DNA of 64,000 nucleotides. Source: Dicyema japonicum. Taxonomy: Eukaryota; Dicyemida; Rhombozoa; Dicyemidae. Position numbers and translations under genes: made by a program. A model generated the notes under the pieces. That model saw only the letters and a list, made by a program, of their open reading frames with translations, made no database searches and was not told the DNA's origin. Location of the stretch: the NCBI GenBank assembly GCA_011109175.1, contig RDEW01000003.1:2040923-2104922 (forward strand), written 5' to 3'. Shown one piece after another: positions 24,924-37,565 of this stretch. Position 1 is the first letter of the stretch; each line of letters begins with the position of its first letter.

Positions 24924-25999
24924 TGTGCTTATTCTGAAATTCATTTTTGTCTCAAAAGCTTTCTATTGTCTTACCGGACGAAGAGGACGTGTATGTGTGG
25001 GTCATTCAGATGGAGATTCCGTCTCCTCCCAAATGATGTTCTTCGCCGTTTTGTAGATCTTTCTCGTTAAGAGACTCGAACACTTTGAGTATCTCAATGG
25101 AAATTAATACCGCGAGAATTCGTGTTTTGGGCACTACCCCATCGGCAATGAACTCGTAAATGATGCCCAAATTGATATGCTATTTCTGAGCCTACGTCGT
25201 ATGGACGACACTGTTAGAGCAGAAGTCAGCAAAGAACAAGTTTTTATAATATTTTTGAGACTAAGATGACCAGTATGACCAGTATAGGGGACAGGTTCAC
25301 TGGTTTTAAAATTGGTGTAATTAAGGAATTATTTCAACGGGAGAGTGCGAAAGTTTAGTGAATAGTTGAACATATCTGTGATCACCGTCTAACCTGGAGG
25401 CCTACGTAAAGACTCACTCTGCGCTGAAGAGGTATGTGGTCGGTGACGTGGCTCCTTGTTTTTGATATTTAGTAAATACTAATAGAAGTCTTTATGATTA
25501 AGCATACTGTTTCGGTCATGCCTTCTTCATCACTGCTGAACTTTTTGACTTGTTTTAGCGCTTTCCAAAAGCTCTTGCATTAGAGTCTATTACAAATAGT
25601 CCAAGCATGCGGCCAGTTCACTTCCTGGTATGTTTGTCCAGCATCAGTTGGGAGATCCTGACGTTGAAATACCGTAGAGACGACAAGGGGGCCTCAGATC
25701 CTTTTCAACTTGTTCCTCTACGGATGATGAATGGGTCGTAGGAATCTTCAGGTTGAAACTCTTGTAGCTCGCCTAGGGAGGAATAATTTGTAGGATTAAT
25801 GTATTCAGAAGATAACCCCCATGTCGACGGAGAAGCTTTCCGCCACTAAGCAAGCGAACCGACCATTCATAAATTTGTCAAAACAGACAAGTCTGCGTAT
25901 TTCGTGAATATCGTAGCGAATCTGTATCAAATGATAATTTAATATAAATCTTTACAAAGGAGTTATCCCATTCAGAGAGATCCATAACAGGGTTGCTAT
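24924..25999. other. Intergenic stretch, no recognised gene
   Basis: Mixed composition with short open stretches in several frames, none with a motif I can name. Confidence 0.3.
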
Positions 26000-26170
26000 C
26001 ATGGTCGTCGTAACGAGCCAAGTCTACGGACCCAAGACGGTCTCTTTTCTAAGATCGCTCGGGTCTATAATATCGAGTAACGAACGTCTGGGAACCAAGT
26101 GGCTGTTCCAAAGGATTTCTCTCGTAGTTGCTAGGGGAAACAGCCACTCAATCACCAAGCTGGATTACTT
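26000..26170 (+). mobile_element. LINE C-terminal-domain fragment
   Basis: Reads VVVTSQVYGPKTVSFLRSLG and WLFQRISLVVARGNSHSIT, the last part of the domain described at 18253-18760, here on the plus strand. Confidence 0.68.
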
Positions 26171-26239
26171 TGACTGTTTTGATTCCATTAAGGGTAAAGA
26201 AAGGTGCCGAGTTTGTTAGTTTTCTGTTTTAGGTAAAAA

Positions 26240-27965
26240 TCATTGTGCTAGATTTTTCAGGAATTGTGATAGGTTCCTCGTAAGCCACCAGCTTAGGTTG
26301 TCCAGTAAATCTTGTAACAGAGTATTGTTGGTGCTATTGGAAGGCATGTCGCTCATAAAGAGGTTGAAGAGAATGGGTGACGGTGGTGATCCCTGTGGGA
26401 CCTCATTCAGAAAAAATTTACTGACAGAAAATGTGGAATTACTCTTTCTCTTCGTCCGTTGAGGAAGTTTCCAAGCCAAATTCTCAAATTGTTTGGAAAC
26501 TTCCTCAGAGCTAGTCAAAATCCTTCTGTATGTCAATGAAGCACATACGGGTCTTTTGATGCCGATGTTTGCATTGTAGGCACTCCTTGATGAATTTCGT
26601 AAGTATGTAAGTTGAGTGGCGCCGGACAAGAGGCCTGAATACTGTAAATTTCGGTTGAAGGTTCCAGGCATCTCGATGCTTTGGCTGACGAGTGTTATAA
26701 GTGAATATTTCACTGCGGAACCGGATTGTCTACAAAAGGACTCACACCCAACAAAAAGAAAAAAAAATGAAGAGCATTCCTTGGTTCTCCCTCATCGATT
26801 AGTTATAATTACGGGAAATATGGTCCCTTCGGCCGTTCTGGTTTTAAGATTGGTCGTATATAGGATAATTTCCATAGGGTAGGGTTAGAGTTCCTGCTGA
26901 TGGAGAGGTTGAAAATTCGGGCGAGGTTCATGATAGCATAAAGGCTTAGGGTGGGAGGACTGTTTATTTAGGGTGGACATGAGGTTACTCCAGACCCTCT
27001 CCTGTTTCTGATTTCCCTCCAAGACTCGAATCCCCACCGTGGTTTCCAAAGATTGAATCTGCAGGCTTTTTAAGCAATTTCTTTCCATCGTAAATAAATC
27101 GGTTGCACGGGAAGGCTTCTTCGTGAAATGGATTGGTTTTCTTTTGATGAAGTCCTCATGCCCTCACACAACCAAACGATTGAAGTATACCAGTGTAATG
27201 CGTACTACACCAATGTAATGCGTTATTGAGGGTTGAAGTTGATAGGGTCAAAATCATACAGGTTGTAGTCGACGAAGTATGAAAACAATCTCCAGTCGAT
27301 GTTTTAGTAGTCTGATAGTAACATAGGCTTTCTTTCAATGCACACTCTTGCTTTGAAAGCAATGATAATAGGATTACGGTCACTCGTTACGACAAGTAAG
27401 ACCGATTGGTTAGAGAGGCAATTTTTGGGGAAGCAAGCGTCAAGTCGGGGAAGGACGTCCTATTGTTTGCTCTGTAAAGAGTCCTTGACTTGAATATAGG
27501 GTTGTTTAATATCACAAGATAATTCATCTTCAATAGTAAGTGGATTCCTCTGGTGTCTTCCGGCTGGTTTTGAACCAAATCGGATGCTTCGCGTTCAGGT
27601 CTCCACATGACAACGAATTATTGGATAGTCGACATCTGCCATTGAGAAACTGAATCCTTCGGGACAGGAAATGGAGGGGGTTACATACATGTTAAATACA
27701 GTGAGGTATCCAATATTTGTTGAAATTGTGTTGTACTCGATAAAAGGTTAAAAGTGGATATGTACTTTTCCCGTGAAGGAGATTTCCTTCTTGATAAATG
27801 TAATGACTCCATCACCGCGGCCATTAGGCCCATCATGTCGAATAATATTGTAGCCCTGAAGGCTGGGGTGGGTGTGAGGAAGACAGTCTTAGTCTTGAAG
27901 TAAGCAAACATCTGTGTACTGTTTTTTTCAAAATGTCCTGATCTCGAGGACTTTACATCTCTTCA
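26240..27965 (-). mobile_element. Decayed LINE: AP endonuclease and reverse transcriptase
   Basis: Read from 27965 downward, the minus strand shows TPTPAFR followed by shifted-frame matches to RHDGPNGRGDGVI (endonuclease start), NQPEDTRGIHLLLKMNYLVI and RTSFPDLTLASPKIASL (endonuclease end), then VPQGSPPSPILFNLFMSDMP of the reverse transcriptase palm near 26370. The YADD region is lost. Frame changes occur every few hundred bases. It is a different LINE family from the 2A element. Confidence 0.72.
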
Positions 27966-28164
27966 GTTTATGTTTAGCTGTAAAAGACAAAAGCTTTTGA
28001 TTAAAACAAGTACAAATCATAGAGGTAATTTAAACTTTATTTGAATATATATTTCGTCATAATAAAAAAATGAAAATTCATTTAAAATCAAATTATTTGT
28101 ATAATTAAAATTAAATTCAAATATTAATTAAGATTAATCACGTGCTAATGTTTATTTCCTCAAC

Positions 28165-31100
28165 ATGGACCAACTGAAAATAAATTCTCTAAAACTCTCA
28201 ATTTACACGTCAGAAGAGATCAGACGAATGGCCGTAAAGGAAATCCACATTCCCCAGTCATACGATTCAGTTGGGGTTCCAAACGTAGACGGACTCTACG
28301 ACTCAATGCTAGGTTCTCATAAGTCTTAGTTGAAGGCCCAACTGACAAGACAGACGTCTGTGTTCAATGTGGCCTTTCTTCTATGAACTGCCTTGGTCAT
28401 TTCGGATACATTGCCCTCCCAGTGCCTGTATATAGTCCAATTCTTTTCGATTCTCTCATGATGGTATTTTTATGACTTTATAGATATTTAGATCCTCAAA
28501 TCTGTGTGCTTTGAGTGTTGTGCGTTCTCGACCTCCAACAAACGTCTATCACTGGTCAAAGCCATGTCCAAATGCTTAAGGAAATGCTGTGTTGAGGCAT
28601 TCTACTCCTTGAAAGATTATTTCCTCGACACTATTGAGACATCGAAGATCTCTGACATGACTTTGAGCGCACGATCAAAAAAGTCACCAAAAAATTCAAA
28701 AATGGTAAATTTCTCTTTATTAAAATTCAAGAAGACAGTCAAAGCTCAATAAAGATTCTGAGAGAATGTCAGTTAGATCTCTGCGATGACTTTTTCCGAA
28801 ACTTCATAATCCGGAAAGATACCTGCCCTAATTGTGGCGCCATAATGCCCAAACCTAACGCCCAGTCTCCCGGAATCGTCATTTATAAGTCAATGGTGGA
28901 TGAAAAGTTCTTTTTCTCTAATTAATGCAGAATTGTGACTAAAAAGCTCATGTCACTGGAAGCCAGAGATATTATCAGAAGAGTTTGGATGCAGCATTCT
29001 GATTTGCTTCCCGTTCTGCTCAAATTTATATCCGATGGGAACTGTTCCGTCGAAGCCTTCTTCACAGAGGACATTTTAGTGACCCCCAACAGATTTCGTC
29101 CAGTATTTGTCAATGTGAGCCAATTAGATGATGCATGTGAAGGGGAGTGTGTATGAGCATCCAAAAACACAGCAATATTCGTCAATAATTTTACTTTCAA
29201 CTCAAATTCGAGAAACCGTGAATAACTTCAAGGAAACTAAAAATGAGGTTTATTATTGTAAACAGCTTAGGTAACATCGACAGTTATCAAATTATGGGAG
29301 AACCTTCAAAGGAAAGTGAATGTTTTGTATTCTGGGGATGGAAAGAACTCTGCTTATTCGTCTGATTTCAAAAAAGTGACAATTTACTCATATTTTTAGT
29401 TTTTGGAAAAGAAGGCTGGAATTATTCGACAAAATTTAATGGGAAAGCGGGTGAATTTTGCAGCCAGATCGGTTATATCCCCCGATCCCTTGTTGGGTGC
29501 TGAGGAAGTCGGGGTTCCCATTAGTGTGGCATCTCAGTTGACTTTTCCTGAGCCAGTGACCCCTCACAACATTTCCTTCCTTCAAAACGCTGTAATGAAC
29601 GGACCAGAAATATATCCTGGGTATTTAGTTTCTATTAGTTCGAGGGCTTCGTTTCTTGTGGAGGGGGGTACTACCTATTACCTTAACCCCAACAACGACA
29701 GACAAAGGCGATCAATCGCTGACAGACTGCTGATAAACAGCTCAGAAAAGACTGTTCTACGGCATTTGAGAACTGGAGACTACGTCTACATGAATAGACA
29801 ACCTACTTTGCACAGACCCAGCATTCAGGCTCACAAAGTCAGAGTTTTGGGGGAGGAAAAAACTCTAAGGATTCATTACAGCACCTGCAAGGCCTACAAT
29901 GCTGATTTTGATGGAGATGAGCTTAACTGTCATTTACCACAAAGTCACCTGTGCAGGGCTGAGGCACTTCTTATCGGTTTTCGGTGTTCTCATTGCTTAG
30001 CCGCTGTTCCTTACCAACATATTGTGCCTAAGGACGGCTCCCCGTCTTTTGGAATGATCCAAGATCACCTCATTGCGGGAACCTTGATGTGTTTACGTGG
30101 TCGATTTTTTGATAGGTTGACAGTTTTCTTAATTATTAGTCAACAATTTCGTCAGTTGTTGTACAGTGGATTGTATACTCTTGAAAGACCAATTCAGATT
30201 CCACCACCTGCTATGGTAAAACCAAATCAGTTGTGGGCTGGAAAACAAGTTATTTCTGCAGTTTTAGATAACATGATTCCATCCCACTTTCCTCCACTCA
30301 ATCTGACTGGTCCAACTAAGATATCTGATAAGGTCATCCTATCATATAATCCCAGATTATTTATGGAACGGATAGTTACGGAGATCCATTTATGCGGGAG
30401 GACTTTGTTATTATTCGTCACAACGAACTGCTGTGTGGATTCTTGGATAAAACAAACATTGGGGCTTCAGCCTATGGACTCATTCATATGTGCTTTGAGG
30501 TAGTAAATTGTTTTATTTCAGCTTTATGGGGGTAAAACTGCTACTGATATATTATCTTGTTTGTCCAGACTTTTTATTTTCTTTCTCAAGATTCGAGGAT
30601 TCAGTATCGGAATTGAAGACACTCTAGTGTCCCATAAAGTCTCTTTATCACTCTATTTAGGCTCATGAATCGTACAAATCATTCAATAAGTCACTGTACG
30701 TGAAAGATACTGCCAATCTAGCCTCAGCTTTGGGGGTTAATAAGAATGACACTGAAGAAATCTGCAAACAATATAGAAAGGTCCACTGCAGCAAGAAGGA
30801 TATGAAGGAATTGGACAGGAAAATGAGATCTCTGGTGGACACTCAAGAATACATAAATAAGAGTTACCCAAATGAGTTTATCAGAAAATTCCCACATAAC
30901 AACATGATACTGATGGTTGACTGTGGGGCAAAGGGAACAAAGGTGGATAATATTATTATTTGTAGGTTAACCTTTCACATATATCATGTGTTGTGGGACA
31001 GATTGAGTTAGAGGGGTCTCGACCTGCTATGATGACTTCTGGTAGATGTCTTCCTATGTTTGCACCATATTCTGCATCTTGTCGCTCTCGTGGATTTGTT

Positions 31101-33432
31101 ACTGACAGATTCTTGACTGGAATGAAACCCTCTTCGTTCTTCTTCCACTGTATGGCCGGAAGGGAGGTTGACATTATTGTCTTTTTCCAGGGTTTGGTAG
31201 ACACAGCAATAAAGACTTCACAAAGTGGGTATTTGCAGAGATGTCTTGTAAAGACTCTAGAGAATCTGGTTGTGGGGTACGACATGACTGTGAGGGATAA
31301 CGATGGGTCAATTGTCCAGGTTTTGTTTGGATTTAAGATTTTTAGTTTTATTATGGAGAAGATGGGATTGACCCCACTAAAGGAAGTTGTCTGAGGATAA
31401 ACAAGTTTCCCTTTTTGGTACAGAACTCTAAATCTATATTAAACCAAGAAATGGTGGCCAAATTATCTTCTGAAGATACTTTAAAGGTCGCTAAACTTAA
31501 GAAAAAGGTTACCTTATCTGGCATTTGTAGATTAAGAAAAGATCCCCAAATACCAATGCTTTTAGAGTCTTTGAGAATATTATGTTGGAGGAAAATCCTG
31601 ACCTTGACAGTGACTCGGTGAAAACTGCCTGGCAAGAGCTGGATTTGGAGACGCGACTAAAGTTCCCCCTTATCTAATAATAGATTTATTCCATTCAACC
31701 CCGACCCTATCCTGTTCCAATATAGACCTGATATTGTTTTTGGGGCAGTCTCTGATTCCTTAACAGAGAGTGTTGATGAATATGTAGCATTAAACCACAA
31801 GTACTTGGTTAGGCTTTTAAATTTACAAAGTTTGAAAATGGTATAAGTAAGGGTGAGTTCCGTGATTTAATCAACTACAAGTATATGTCGTCGTTGATTG
31901 CCCCGGGGGAGAATGTTGGTATGTTGGCCGCACAGGTGAGTCTACATGTTTAGTCTAGTCCGTTGGTGAGCCTTCCACGCAAATGACTTTGAATACATTC
32001 CATTTTGCCGGGGTTGGGGACTTGAATGTAACTCTGGGGATGCCCAGACTCAAAGAAATTTTAATGTCAATGAGTGGGAAAACAAAAACTCCATTCGTAA
32101 AAGTGCCTATTAAAGAGGTTGAAGGAGTGGAGACTTTTATTTCGAGACTTTTGAGTCGTTTTGAGAAAGTATACTTCAAACAGGTTCGTGTTTGATGCAA
32201 TTGTAGGTGCTTGATGAAACAAATGTGAGGCAGAATTACGTGACTAGTCGTGATTGGTATTATATTTGTATATTGTAGTAATTCTGTAAAATTTGAGATT
32301 GAATTTCATCTGAATGGATCACTTGATGGGGATTTAGTTTGCAGATTTATAGAGACAAAGTTTATAAAGAAACTCAATGTTGTCATTGGACGAACAAAGT
32401 CAGCGGGCTTCCAGATCAAGTAAGATTTGGGAGATAATTCGTCAGTGTTAAGACAAAGGAGACAGATAAAAGTTTTAAGGAGCATAGTGAGAGTGAAGAA
32501 GTGGAGGAAGATGAGGTTTCCTCAAAGTCTTCATCCGATGAAGAGATTTCCACTGAAGAGGAAGAAGAATCAGTCGAGAACGAGGACTCTGATGTCATGG
32601 ACTATTCAGATTGTGAGAAGGTACCTACAAAAAGCAAGTTCAAATCTGACTATGACCGGAGAATATTCGTACATGACATTCTGAGTTTTAGGATGTAAAG
32701 AAAATCAGTTTTGTGAACAACTATGATTACGATAAGGTGGACAGACGGTGGTGTAAGGTGGAGTTACAGGTTTATGGTTGTGTAATTCCTGTTAGTTTCC
32801 ATTTTCCGTGTTTATATGCGACATTAATGCTTGTCTGGATGAGTTGATTAACAAATCGATTGTTTACAGGTATGAGGGAATCGAGAAGGCATTCGTCATG
32901 GAGAATAAGGATAAATCAATCCCTGTGAAGCGATTCTTTTGCACGGAGGGTGTGAATATTGAGGTTATTTGTGGCTTGATGGAAGTCTCTACTGGATTTT
33001 GAGAATATCCTTGACTTTAGTAGACTGGAGACGAATGATACCTTGACTGTCCAGAGAATGTTCGGAATTGAAGCAGTAGCGAGGAATATTATAAAGGTTG
33101 GTGATTTGTTTATTTTAGGAAATCCGCACTGTGTTTAAGATTTACGCGATTAATGTGGATTATAGACATTTATCCTTATTGACTGATTATATGACCAGTG
33201 AGGGGGTCTATAAGGGATGCAATCGACGAAGTATTATGAGTAACCCATCCCTCATTCAGAGGATGACCTTTGAGAGTGCTGCAACTGTATTGCAAAAGTC
33301 ATTAATTTCTGGTTTTTGATTGTTTTATTTTTAGGAGCTTTTGATGACCTTAAATCGACCTCTTCTAGGATTGCGTTTGGACTACCTGCTGGTGGGACCA
33401 GTTTTTTTGATTTGGTCAGTCATGTGAATTGA
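28165..33432 (+). CDS. POLR1A: RNA polymerase I largest subunit (RPA1/A190)
   Basis: Catalytic subunit of RNA polymerase I, which makes pre-rRNA in the nucleolus. Spliced from 28 exons with 27 introns of 22-43 nt (for example 28313-28335, 28464-28491, 29248-29270, 29376-29399, 29977-30000, 30116-30139, 30500-30521, 31508-31530, 32669-32691, 33312-33334). Landmarks: [14 protein letters not shown] start, zinc motif CVQCG...[55 protein letters not shown], catalytic [59 protein letters not shown] (trigger-loop region), a long acidic insert near 32480-32630 typical of Pol I, and end [13 protein letters not shown]. One junction (28704/28732) is off by one base in every GT-AG choice; elsewhere all phases agree. 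Confidence 0.95.
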
Positions 33433-34060
33433 TTATTTTTAATTACATTTTATTGAATTTATTTTTTTAACTACTGGGTGGTTGTTATGACAGGTCTCTG
33501 TTATGGTCTGCAGCCATTGAGAACGCAATGGGAGCTACCTCTCATAATCGTGAGCCGAATGTTTTAGAAAAGCCATCGCGTCATCAATGTCCACCTTTAC
33601 GCAGCCCGTCCGATTAACCTGATAAACTCGGACGTGCTCAACGGAGATTCGTAGTATTTTTTCCTTTTCAAGTCTTCAGTAGTGATCGCTGCGGAACCCG
33701 CGTGCAGAGATGACTTGAGGAATCAATTTATTTTGTAAAAATGTCATCTAATGACGATAATTTTCTTTATAATTCAAATTCAATCAAGGTCAAGTGGCAA
33801 CGACTTTTGGGGTAACGAGTGTGGATCTCCACATTTAATGTATATAGTTGAAATACAGTGAGATATAGATATGATCTTTTGTCTCCTAAGATTGTGACCA
33901 ACTTGTGTTATTGTCAAGTACTACAAAAGGAACGGGAGCATGCAAATCTGATGGTAATAAATGTAAATCAATTTTTTAATTTGAAAATTATATTCGCATT
34001 TATCATTTTTATTTTTTTGTATTTATTAATGACAAAAAAAGTGAACAAATTGTTATACAG
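33433..34060. other. Intergenic stretch after RPA1
   Basis: AT-rich, no recognised gene. A GC-richer block at 33570-33720 has no motif I can name. Confidence 0.35.
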
Positions 34061-34465
34061 CGGCCGGTATGACTGCCTGGCTATTCCCTTTCAGGATGGC
34101 GAGCGATATTCGCTCAAATAGCCAGCAGTGCTCAGGAAATCTCCTGATCGTGTAGAAATCCGATTCAACTCAAAAATTCCACGTCGCAGGCGCAAAGGAG
34201 CTAGACGTTACAACGGCGAATGGAACGATAAAAAAATCATTACTTATTTCCATGTCCAAGTTTNGCCTGGCTATTCCCTTTCAAGATGGCGACCGATATT
34301 CGCTCAAATAGCCAGCAGTGCTCAGGAAATCTCCTGATCGTGTAGAAATCCGATTCAACTCAAAAATTCCACGTCGCAGGCGCAAAGGAGCTAGACGTTT
34401 CAACGGCGAATGGAACGATAAAAAAATCATTACTTATTTCCATGTCCAAGTTTGTACGACATCTT
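34061..34465 (-). mobile_element. LINE C-terminal-domain fragment, duplicated around a single-N gap
   Basis: The minus strand reads FIVPFAVETSSSFAPATWNF, then HCWLFERISLAILKGNSQAV, the same domain as 18253-18760. The unit is present twice (34075-34263 and 34265-34465) separated by one N at 34264, with a few substitutions. As at 11460, a gap base between near-identical copies suggests joined haplotypes or a collapsed repeat. Confidence 0.72.
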
Positions 34466-34550
34466 TTTTCACCTCGCTTGTCAGGGATTTCCGATCTAAG
34501 ATAAACTTGACAGGCGCTGATTTGACATCAAAGACCTCAAATATGTTTGT

Positions 34551-34884
34551 TTTACAGCAATTGAGTAGCCAACTGTGAGTAATAAACTATTTGCAATGCA
34601 CAAAATTGGAAAGCATCCCAGCCAAGCTCAAAAGGAAAATCCTTCGCATTTTTTTGGAATTTCTGTTTCCACTTCGGAAAAGTGTAAGACAGTAAACAAT
34701 TTCTTCGTAGAGAGAAGTTTTACAGCAATTGAGTAGCCAACTGTGAGTAATAAACTATTTGCAATGCACAAAATTGGAAAGCAGCCCAGCCAAGCTCAAA
34801 AGGAAAATCCTTCGCATTTTTTTGGAATTTCTGTTTCCACTTCGGAAAAGTGTAAGACAGTAAACAATTTCTTCGTAGAGAGAA
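34551..34884 (+). repeat. Tandem duplication, 167-bp unit, two copies
   Basis: 34551-34717 and 34718-34884 are almost identical; each starts tttacagcaattgagtagcc and ends ttcttcgtagagaga. No gap base lies between them, so this one is probably a genuine tandem duplication. No coding content recognised. Confidence 0.88.
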
Positions 34885-35079
34885 AATGAGTTCACGACAG
34901 TCTCAAAATGGTTAGCAAAATTCTGAGGGTATCGTTTCAAGGTTTTAAATGTTCCTTATTTTCAAGATCAACTGAATCCAGCTTTAAAAAGAATGAAAAT
35001 TTGTCAGCGAGCTTACGAATGCGACATGAGTGTTTTTTAAGTTTAGTTTGCGAATTCATTCGTATTTTTTTACTTCACC

Positions 35080-35225
35080 GGCTTCCCATCACGCTTTCAA
35101 AGGCAGGCTGATTCGAGCATAGAGTCTGGCACCAATACCCGGTACCATCCAAATCTGACCTAACGACCTCGTTCAACGCCACGTGTCTGGGAGATCCCTC
35201 CATATTGCAAGAGAGAGGGTGCATA
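35080..35225 (-). mobile_element. LINE C-terminal-domain fragment (first part)
   Basis: The minus strand reads GSPRHVALNEVVRSDLDGT, parallel to SPRHKALNEIVRRAMD at 18700-18750. It covers the beginning of that domain only and has decayed afterwards. Confidence 0.6.
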
Positions 35226-35323
35226 CAAATAAAGCTAATCTGGTCTCCGCGTCATCATGGATGCATCACAGACTTTTAATCCGAGTCGTAATTAGATCCC
35301 AATACGGACGCTTTCGCATTATT

Positions 35324-36068
35324 ATTACCCCAGGATCACTGGGTCAATGGGAAAGAAACGAAAGTTATCGACTGAGTGATCCCAGACAGACAAGGAAGAG
35401 GACTAGTCCGGGTTCGAGAATCCTGTGCATCTCTTCTCATTAAGCATGGCATCGGGTCAAATTTTCTTGAGAACACTTTAAATTCTCATTTTCTTCAGAG
35501 CATAAGTTACTTTGTTCTCAACATGTCGGATAAAATGAGTCCTGATCAAAGGTGACCCCAGAATCTTCAGTTTTTTGTTAATAGGAATAGCCTCGTTCTT
35601 CATAAAGATTTTTGGTTCGACAGAGCTGTCTTGTGTATGTGGTAACAGCGTGACAGAGGACTTTGTTGCTGATATGTCGAACCACTGTTCCGAGAGCCAT
35701 AGTTCCCGGTTGTCAAGCATTTGTTGGGGGACTGAGTCGCTGATTGAATGCTTCCTTGGAGGCAAGAATAATATCGTCAACGTAGTAGATGATTAGACAG
35801 TTCTCATTACAGGTTTGTGGCATATCGTATATGTAGAGGTTGAAGAGTTGGGGTAACAGTTGGGAGTCTTGAGGGATTCCATTTGAAAGATAGCGAGATC
35901 TTGATTTGATGTTGTTGTAGAGTACTTGTGCTCGTCTTCCATTTAGGGAGTTCCCAAGCAAAAGCTTCAAGTTCAGGTGAATGTTCATTTCAAATATCTT
36001 CTTTGTAAGGAGTTTCCTGGGGACTGAGTCGAACGTTTTTGTGATGTCCACGAATATAAGTACTGATG
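35324..36068 (-). mobile_element. 5'-truncated copy of the 2A-type LINE
   Basis: Minus strand from 36068: VDITKTFDSVPRKLLTKKI, LNGRRAQVLYNNIKSRSR, GIPQDSQLLPQLFNLYIYDM, YYVDDIILASKE, then FMKNEAIPINKKLKILG and the shared 3' region ending ttacccca with the complement of a TAA-rich tail at about 35317-35330. The sequence follows 20650-21710 closely, so it is the same family, truncated at its 5' end as typical for target-primed insertion. The catalytic YADD reads YVDD and the frame is broken twice. Confidence 0.85.
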
Positions 36069-36209
36069 GGGATTGGATGAGCTAAATCAGACGCATTCAA
36101 ATGAAAAAGTAACTATTGTAAAATTATATTCAATAATTTTTTTAATTACATTTTTGGATAATTTATTCAAATATAAAATTTATTTGGCGCTTGGATTTTA
36201 TTTTTTGTT

Positions 36210-36495
36210 ATGAGAGCTAAGAGGATACCATTCAAGCAAAAAAAAGACTAGACCAGTAAAGAATGAAAACCTTTTGTTCTCCAAATTACCATTAGCTCGA
36301 GTTGTGAGGGATATCGCCGTGCAGTTATTTACCGAACATCCTCTCCGATTTCAATCTTCTGCTCTCATGTGCCTTCAAGATGCTTCTGAAGCATTCATGA
36401 TATCACTTTTCGAAGACGCTAATTTGTGTGCACTCCATGCCAAGAGAATAACCATATATCTCAGTGATCTCCAATTGGCTCAGAGATTACGATAG
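36210..36495 (+). CDS. Candidate centromeric histone H3 (CenH3/CENP-A-like), frame slip near start
   Basis: The histone fold at 36274-36495 reads [67 protein letters not shown], then stop. It is clearly H3-like, but loop 1 (LFTEHPLRF) is two residues longer than in canonical H3 (FKTDLRF), the hallmark of centromeric H3, and the canonical end GERA is absent. Upstream the frame has lysine-rich sequence ([13 protein letters not shown]) without ATG; an ATG at 36210 begins [12 protein letters not shown] one frame away, the two joined through a run of eight A at 36238-36245. A one-base change there would give a protein of about 95 residues with a very short tail. Alternatively the N-terminal exon was lost when the LINE inserted at 36068. 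Function inferred only. Confidence 0.72.
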
Positions 36496-37565
36496 ACTAA
36501 CAATTTCTAGTTAATGTTTGATTCTTTGTTATTTTTAGCTTATTTAGCTATGATTAGCCAATATTTAGTAGATATGTTTTTTGGAGAGTAACACAGTTTA
36601 ACTTTCCTTTTTTATATGGAAAAAAAGTCTAGGCTAACAGCCAGCCACGTGACTGGGGATTTTTAGAAGTTACCACGATAGCTAAACGTACTTTGAAGAC
36701 ACTTGATTGACAAGTGCTTTATGTAGTTTAGTTTTTTGTAGTGAAGTGGATCATTTTGGCGTTATTTAGTTGAATTCTATAGGAGGGGGATGATATAATG
36801 TTGTTATTTTCAGATTGCTAACTTTCCTGGAGGTACTTATGTCGAGTCTTAATTATCTGCCGCAGCTTCAACTCGCCATATTCGTGCAGGAGTATTATAT
36901 TAACGAAAAATCTCACATTTTTGACAGAATATCACCAAAATATGTGATTGAACACCAAGAAAAATGTCAAAGTCAACTAATTAAGTGATCCTAGCTTATA
37001 GTGCATTCTCCTTGAGTGATCAACCAGCGATTCCACCGTCTTTCGAAAGTGTCACTTCGAATTTCTTCAGAAAAACTCGATCTGCATGGATAACTTTAAA
37101 GATCGATGATGTTTGAATATTATTTTTTTCGTTTTAAAATTCCCTCCCACTTTAGTTAGAACTGATATTTATGTAGAAATAATTAGATCGAGGGAGTAAT
37201 GAGATCGATTTGAAAATAATGGTCTCAATTGGAGCGTGTCATGAGGAGATGTTAGTTTGGCGTTACCATGGTCTGGAATTTTTATTATTTCATCATGAAA
37301 TTACGTAATGGAATACTACCATTTAAGCCGCGTAAAAAAACTAAGAATACAGAAATTATTGAATATGTTTTGAGGATGATTACAGGATTGAAAAGCTTAA
37401 AATTGGAATATTTGATTTTCATAGAGTAAGAATTTCAACCGAGGAACACTGTCGGCCTGTGACATTATATAATACATTCAATCACTGTTAATCGGAAAAA
37501 CTTGATTAAAAAAACTTCCCATGTTATTAAACTGATTGAGACGGATGTTTATTCTCATTTTGACT
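36496..37565. other. Intergenic stretch with one unrecognised open frame
   Basis: Mostly AT-rich. An open frame at 36814-36988 follows an acceptor-like ttttcag and reads SSLNYLPQLQLAIFVQEYY and later IFDRISPKYVIEHQEK; it looks protein-like but I cannot name it or find confident upstream exons (36615-36760 has several possible micro-exons). It may be the last exon of a small gene. Confidence 0.35.

Noticed and set aside
36274-36495. Canonical histone H3 gene
   Set aside because: Loop 1 is two residues longer, many core residues differ, and the C-terminal GERA is missing.
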